Assembly (NCBI GenBank): GCA_030589965.1
Contig: JAUUZM010000088.1
Location: forward strand, 1-9,913
Source: Bacteroides sp.
Lineage (GTDB): Bacteria; Bacteroidota; Bacteroidia; Bacteroidales; SM23-62
DNA: 9,913 bases
Direction of reading: 5' to 3'
Of this stretch, positions 7,049-9,913 are shown piece after piece. Both the position numbers and the translations under genes were made by a program. The notes below the pieces were generated by a model, which was given only the letters and a program-made list of their open reading frames with translations, had not been told where the DNA came from and did not search any database. The number at the start of each line of letters is the position of its first letter. The stretch's first letter is position 1.

Positions 7049-7591
7049 ATGGAAGATAACAAAGTAATCAAAAGGTCTGAGAAGTACATGAACCCCTATC
7101 TTGCCGGGGTATTTCTCGGATTGGTACTCCTGAGCGCATATTTTATTTCTGGCAGGGGACTTGGAGCCAGTGGTGCAATTAAGAGCACTACCGTTTCACT
7201 TGTTAAAACAATTGCCCCGGCACATGCAGAAAAAGCCCCATATTATAAGGAATACCTTGAAACTCATCCGGGAAATCCATTGAACAGCTGGCTGGTGTAT
7301 CAGATACTTGGAGTAATCGTAGGTGGATTTTTATCTGGTGCACTTGCCGGCAGACTCAAATTTAAAGTGGAACATTCTCCTAATATTACTTCAAAGAAAA
7401 GACTCATTCTGGCTCTGGCCGGGGGAATCCTTTTTGGATTGGGAGCGCAGTTCGGAAGAGGCTGTACAAGTGGTAGTGCTCTTTGCGGCATGGCAGTTCT
7501 TTCATTGGGAGGAATAATGTCCATGATGGCTATTTTCGGAACCGGCTTCGGTCTTGCATATTTCTTTAGAAAATTCTGGGTTAATATATAA
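7049..7591 (+). CDS. YeeE/YedE-family sulfur transporter, first half
   Basis: A 180-residue membrane protein of the YeeE/YedE (TsuA/PmpA-like) family, whose characterised members import thiosulfate or are linked to sulfane-sulfur uptake through conserved cysteines. The signature GRGCTSGSALCGMA is at residues 136-149, with C139 the expected pore cysteine and C146 a second one. Membrane segments are seen near 17-34, 82-101, 118-136 and 148-172. A roughly 40-residue hydrophilic loop (about 42-80, with APYYKEYLETHPG) lies between the first two and probably faces the periplasm. Single-chain homologues are about twice as long; here the protein is split and the partner follows after 5 bp, so the two products probably assemble together. 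It lies 21 bp downstream of psrC in the same operon, which ties it to the sulfur reductase. The start at 7049 follows an A-rich leader; ATG 7088 is an alternative. Confidence 0.88.
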   Translation: MEDNKVIKRSEKYMNPYLAGVFLGLVLLSAYFISGRGLGASGAIKSTTVSLVKTIAPAHAEKAPYYKEYLETHPGNPLNSWLVYQILGVIVGGFLSGALAGRLKFKVEHSPNITSKKRLILALAGGILFGLGAQFGRGCTSGSALCGMAVLSLGGIMSMMAIFGTGFGLAYFFRKFWVNI

Positions 7592-7596
7592 ATATC

Positions 7597-8187
7597 ATGG
7601 GACCTCTTATTGCATATGATCTTATTACAGGAAGTACCAACCTGCTTTTTGCCTTTTTAATTGGAATCGGATTCGGGTTTGTGCTTGAAAGTGCCGGGTT
7701 TTCATCCAGCCGAAAGCTTGTTGGAGTATTCTATGGATATGACACCGTAGTACTAAAAGTATTCTTTACAGCCGGAATTACCGGTATGCTGGGATTACTC
7801 TTTTTCAGCCTTTTTGGATGGATTGATCTTGACTTGATTTATATCAATCCGACCTTTCTCTATTCCACTCTTTTTGGTGGGGTACTTATGGGAGCAGGGT
7901 TTATTATTGGAGGTTTCTGTCCAGGTACCAGCATATGTGCTGCCTCGATAGGGAAAATCGATGCCATATTTTTTGTGCTAGGAATTTATATTGGAGTAAA
8001 TATTTTTAATGAAATTTATCCCCTGGTGGAAGGATTTTACAAAGCAAAATTTCTGGGTTCTCCCAAACTAAGTGATTTCCTTGGCATATCTGATGGAATT
8101 ATGGCCCTTGTAATGATAGCCATGGCTATATTTGCATTCTGGCTGGGCGAAATATTTGAGAAAAAGAAAAAACCGGTTATCTACTAA
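7597..8187 (+). CDS. YeeE/YedE-family sulfur transporter, second half
   Basis: A 196-residue membrane protein, the partner of the preceding gene. The GFVLESAGFSSSRKL stretch near residues 27-41 and GGFCPGTSICAASIGK at 105-120 are the two conserved motifs of the second YeeE/YedE-type half; C108 is the expected conserved cysteine and C114 is additional. Membrane segments lie near 14-30, 53-73, 90-107, 123-138 and 165-184. The chain ends in a lysine-rich cytoplasmic-type tail (EKKKKP). With C139 and C146 of the first half, the pair has the cysteines needed for sulfur relay through the membrane. The substrate (thiosulfate, polysulfide or other sulfane sulfur) cannot be read from sequence. The gene is 5 bp after the first half and 11 bp before the rhodanese-like gene. 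Confidence 0.87.
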   Translation: MGPLIAYDLITGSTNLLFAFLIGIGFGFVLESAGFSSSRKLVGVFYGYDTVVLKVFFTAGITGMLGLLFFSLFGWIDLDLIYINPTFLYSTLFGGVLMGAGFIIGGFCPGTSICAASIGKIDAIFFVLGIYIGVNIFNEIYPLVEGFYKAKFLGSPKLSDFLGISDGIMALVMIAMAIFAFWLGEIFEKKKKPVIY

Positions 8188-8198
8188 ACCATAGAACT

Positions 8199-8822
8199 AT
8201 GAAACCACGTATTTTACTGGCAATTTTTGTTATTCCCCTGGGGTTGATCATTGCTGCAGTCCCTGAAAACAAAACTCATGCATTCAAACTATCAGCCGAA
8301 CAGTTGCTGGAGGAAACCAATGCCGGAATACAATATTATTCCCCGGAGGAAATTGCAGATCTCATTATTAAAAAAGATCCTTCCATTCAACTGATTGATG
8401 TAAGGAATGTTGATGAATATTCAAAGTTCAGTCTTCCCGGTGCGATAAATATACCACTGACAACTATCCTTGAGGAAGATTGGGAAGGCTACCTGAACCA
8501 AGATGTAAAGATCAACGTATTTTATTCTAATGGTACCCTTAATTCTGACAAGGCCTGGATGATCACCAGGCAACTTGGCTATGAAAACAATTATGTGTTA
8601 ATGGGAGGATTGAATTACTGGGTTGAGACAATTATGAATCCTGAATCACCCTCCAGCACTAGTTCCGATGAAGAATTTGCTAAATATGATTTCCGCAAAG
8701 GAGCTGGCATGGCACTCGGAGGTGGTGCGGTGATTTCAAACGAGAAAAAAGCAGGCACTGCCCCAATAATTCCCGCCCTGAAATCAAAATCCAAGAAAAA
8801 ACGGGTACAGGGAGGCTGCTAG
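8199..8822 (+). CDS. Exported rhodanese-like protein lacking the catalytic cysteine, with a C-terminal Gly-Gly-Cys
   Basis: A 207-residue protein with an N-terminal Sec-type signal or anchor (residues 5-20 hydrophobic after MKPR; possible cleavage after THA at 28). A rhodanese fold covers about 45-145: YYSPEEIADLI, then QLIDVRNVDEYSKFSLPGAINIP (64-86), and VLMGGLNYWV (133-142). The active-site loop reads FYSNGTLNSDKAW. Ser110 stands where the sulfur-carrying cysteine normally is, while loop length and following Ser116 are kept. After the domain comes a Ser/Glu-rich linker, a glycine-rich stretch (GAGMALGGGAVIS) and a lysine-rich tail ending in QGGC. That terminal Cys207 is the only cysteine in the protein. 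Ordinary sulfurtransferase chemistry at Ser110 is not expected; the terminal cysteine may carry persulfide sulfur or serve as an attachment point. It closes the operon, 11 bp after the YeeE/YedE second half, which suggests delivery of sulfur to or from that transporter or PsrABC. Confidence 0.88.
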   Translation: MKPRILLAIFVIPLGLIIAAVPENKTHAFKLSAEQLLEETNAGIQYYSPEEIADLIIKKDPSIQLIDVRNVDEYSKFSLPGAINIPLTTILEEDWEGYLNQDVKINVFYSNGTLNSDKAWMITRQLGYENNYVLMGGLNYWVETIMNPESPSSTSSDEEFAKYDFRKGAGMALGGGAVISNEKKAGTAPIIPALKSKSKKKRVQGGC

Positions 8823-8861
8823 CGAGATATTTCTTCTTTCCCGCCGCTAAATACTGTTTTT

Positions 8862-8880
8862 AACTCTTAATTAAGTTTTT
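8862..8880 (+). terminator. Weak AT-rich hairpin with T-tract after the operon
   Basis: CTTAATTAAG (8866-8875) is a perfect palindrome followed directly by TTTTT. The stem can extend slightly through AAC/GTT if TC is bulged. It lies 40 bp after the rhodanese stop and upstream of the next promoter, the right place for an intrinsic terminator. The stem is short and has almost no G-C pairs, so it would be weak. Confidence 0.25.
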
Positions 8881-8891
8881 AAACATCCTTA

Positions 8892-8913
8892 TATTTATCA
8901 ATCTAGATAAATA
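8892..8913. promoter_or_regulatory. Perfect 8-bp inverted repeat with 6-bp spacer (Crp/Fnr-like spacing)
   Basis: The arms TATTTATC (8892-8899) and GATAAATA (8906-8913) are exact reverse complements around AATCTA. Half-site size and N6 spacing are those of Crp/Fnr-family operators, although the bases differ from the E. coli Crp and Fnr consensus. It ends 5 bp before the -7 box at 8919, overlapping the region polymerase needs, so repression or close activation are both possible. The region contains ATCTAGAT (8901-8908), shared with the psr promoter gap. Confidence 0.45.
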
Positions 8914-8918
8914 ACCAT

Positions 8919-8926
8919 TATTTTTG
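8919..8926 (+). promoter_or_regulatory. Putative Bacteroidota -7 promoter element for the SQR-like gene
   Basis: TATTTTTG matches TAnnTTTG. Transcription from it would leave a leader of about 55 bases before the ATG at 8987. No clear -33 TTTG box is seen; the palindrome at 8892-8913 covers that position. A separate promoter suggests this gene is not solely read through from the psr operon. Confidence 0.5.
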
Positions 8927-8986
8927 CAGAATCAGGGTTAACTGGATCATTCCCATTGCCTGTTATAACATAAATATTTAACCAAG

Positions 8987-9913
8987 ATGAAAAAATTAGT
9001 AATCCTTGGTGCCGGAACCGGGGGCACCATTATGGCCAACAAACTTCGCAAGGTTCTTGAGCGGGGAGAATGGGAAATCACCATCGTTGACCAAAATCAA
9101 ACACATTATTATCAACCAGGGTTTCTATTTATCCCTTTTGGCATCTACAATCGCCAGGATGTTATTAAACCTAAGGCTGATTTTATACCATCCGGAGTCA
9201 AATTGATCTATAACCCGATTGACAAAGTTGACCCTGAAAATAATAAGGTATTGCTTGAGGGCGGACAGGTACTAAACTATGATTACCTTATCATTGCTAC
9301 CGGGACACGGACTGTTCCAGAAGAAACACCCGGACTGAAAGACAAACTATGGTATAAGGACATATTTGATTTTTATACCATTGAGGGCGCAGTAGCACTT
9401 GCTGAAAAATTTCGCTCATGGGAAGGTGGAGACCTGGTTATGGCCATCGCTGAATTGCCATTTAAATGCCCGGTTGCACCTCTTGAATTTGTATTTCTTG
9501 CCGACCATTATTTCCATGAACTTGGGATTCGGGATAAAGTAAACATTAAGTTTGTAACCCCGCTTCCGGGAGCTTTCACCAAACCAAGGTCTTCAAAAAT
9601 GCTTGGTGATTTAATGAAGGAAAAGAACATTGAAGTAATCCCTGAATATTATATTGAAAGTGTTGATAATGAGAATAAACAACTTATTTCATATGATGAA
9701 AAAAAGATTCCCTTTGATATTCTGACCATTGTCCCTACCAACATGGGAAGTGAAATGGTAGAACGCAGTGGAATGGGAGATGATCTTGGATTCATCCCAA
9801 CGGACAAGTTCACTCTTCGTTCCGAAAAACACGAAAATATATTTATTTTAGGCGATGCCGCCAACATTCCTACCTCTAAAGCTGGTTCTGTTGTTCATTT
9901 TTCTGCTGAAGTA
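8987..9913 (+). CDS. Sulfide:quinone oxidoreductase-like FAD flavoprotein (3' partial)
   Basis: The first 309 residues of an FAD-dependent pyridine-nucleotide-disulfide-type oxidoreductase; the frame is open to the window edge. The N-terminus has the dinucleotide-binding loop GAGTGG (residues 8-13) following a beta strand, then IVDQNQTHYYQPGF near 33-45. HYYQPxF is typical of SQR and flavocytochrome c sulfide dehydrogenase relatives. YDYLIIATGT near 98-107 is the second FAD motif, and IFILGDAAN near 285-293 is the third. C161 in PFKCPVAPLEF matches the conserved redox cysteine placed near residue 156-160 in SQRs; it is the only cysteine seen. The second redox cysteine would lie past the window end. 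Expected role: oxidise sulfide to polysulfide at the membrane surface and reduce quinone. An NADH dehydrogenase-2 relative is less likely given C161 and the sulfur-gene context. The start is fixed by the GAGTGG strand beginning at residue 4. Confidence 0.85.
   Translation, partial: MKKLVILGAGTGGTIMANKLRKVLERGEWEITIVDQNQTHYYQPGFLFIPFGIYNRQDVIKPKADFIPSGVKLIYNPIDKVDPENNKVLLEGGQVLNYDYLIIATGTRTVPEETPGLKDKLWYKDIFDFYTIEGAVALAEKFRSWEGGDLVMAIAELPFKCPVAPLEFVFLADHYFHELGIRDKVNIKFVTPLPGAFTKPRSSKMLGDLMKEKNIEVIPEYYIESVDNENKQLISYDEKKIPFDILTIVPTNMGSEMVERSGMGDDLGFIPTDKFTLRSEKHENIFILGDAANIPTSKAGSVVHFSAEV

Noticed and set aside
7049..8187. Frameshift splitting a single YeeE/YedE gene into two
   Set aside because: Each half has its own ATG and stop with a 5-bp gap and complete motifs; two-gene versions of this family are common, so this is a natural split.
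9006..9206. Short plus-strand open frame in another frame inside the SQR-like gene
   Set aside because: The frame from ATG 8987 is open to the window end and carries the FAD motifs; this one is out of frame and featureless.
1..9913. CRISPR arrays, insertion sequences, tRNA or rRNA genes
   Set aside because: I saw no regularly spaced repeats, transposase motifs, terminal inverted repeats or RNA gene signatures; nearly all of the window is occupied by motif-bearing genes.

Overview
This window looks like a chromosome segment of a Bacteroidota bacterium, probably an anaerobe or facultative anaerobe. Three things suggest this: both sizeable intergenic gaps carry a TAnnTTTG element (the Bacteroidota -7 promoter box), most starts lack a clear Shine-Dalgarno sequence, and the protein motifs fit the group. 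All genes are on the + strand. Family calls come from reading motifs by eye; no database search was possible.

Layout. (1) Bases 1-828 hold the C-terminal two thirds of a PLP-dependent sulfur amino acid enzyme of the methionine/cystathionine gamma-lyase family. (2) Bases 834-3158 form a tight three-gene unit tied to molybdenum cofactor: a THEP1-like P-loop NTPase, MobA (overlapping the NTPase gene by 34 bp), and a multispanning membrane protein that looks like an ECF S-component joined to an EcfT/CbiQ-like half. (3) After a 150-bp promoter-bearing gap, 3309-8822 is a compact sulfur-respiration operon. It encodes a Tat-exported molybdopterin catalytic subunit (PsrA/PhsA type), a four-cluster ferredoxin subunit (PsrB), an NrfD-type membrane quinone subunit (PsrC), two halves of a YeeE/YedE sulfur transporter, and an exported rhodanese-fold protein. 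(4) After a 164-bp gap with its own promoter, 8987-9913 starts a sulfide:quinone oxidoreductase-like flavoprotein that runs off the window.

How the genes may fit together. MobA makes the bis-MGD form of the cofactor that a PsrA-type subunit needs, so the cofactor unit lies directly upstream of its probable consumer. PsrABC would pass electrons from menaquinol to polysulfide, thiosulfate or a similar sulfur oxyanion outside the inner membrane, or run the other way. The YeeE/YedE pair and the rhodanese-like protein would handle sulfane sulfur across the membrane. The SQR-like protein would connect sulfide oxidation to the quinone pool.

The most unusual items are two. The exported rhodanese has serine where the catalytic cysteine belongs, and its only cysteine is the last residue of the chain, after a lysine-rich tail. 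The second is the apparent ECF S-T fusion in a molybdenum cofactor unit with no ABC ATPase in view. Both promoter gaps also carry perfect palindromes that share the core ATCTAGAT.
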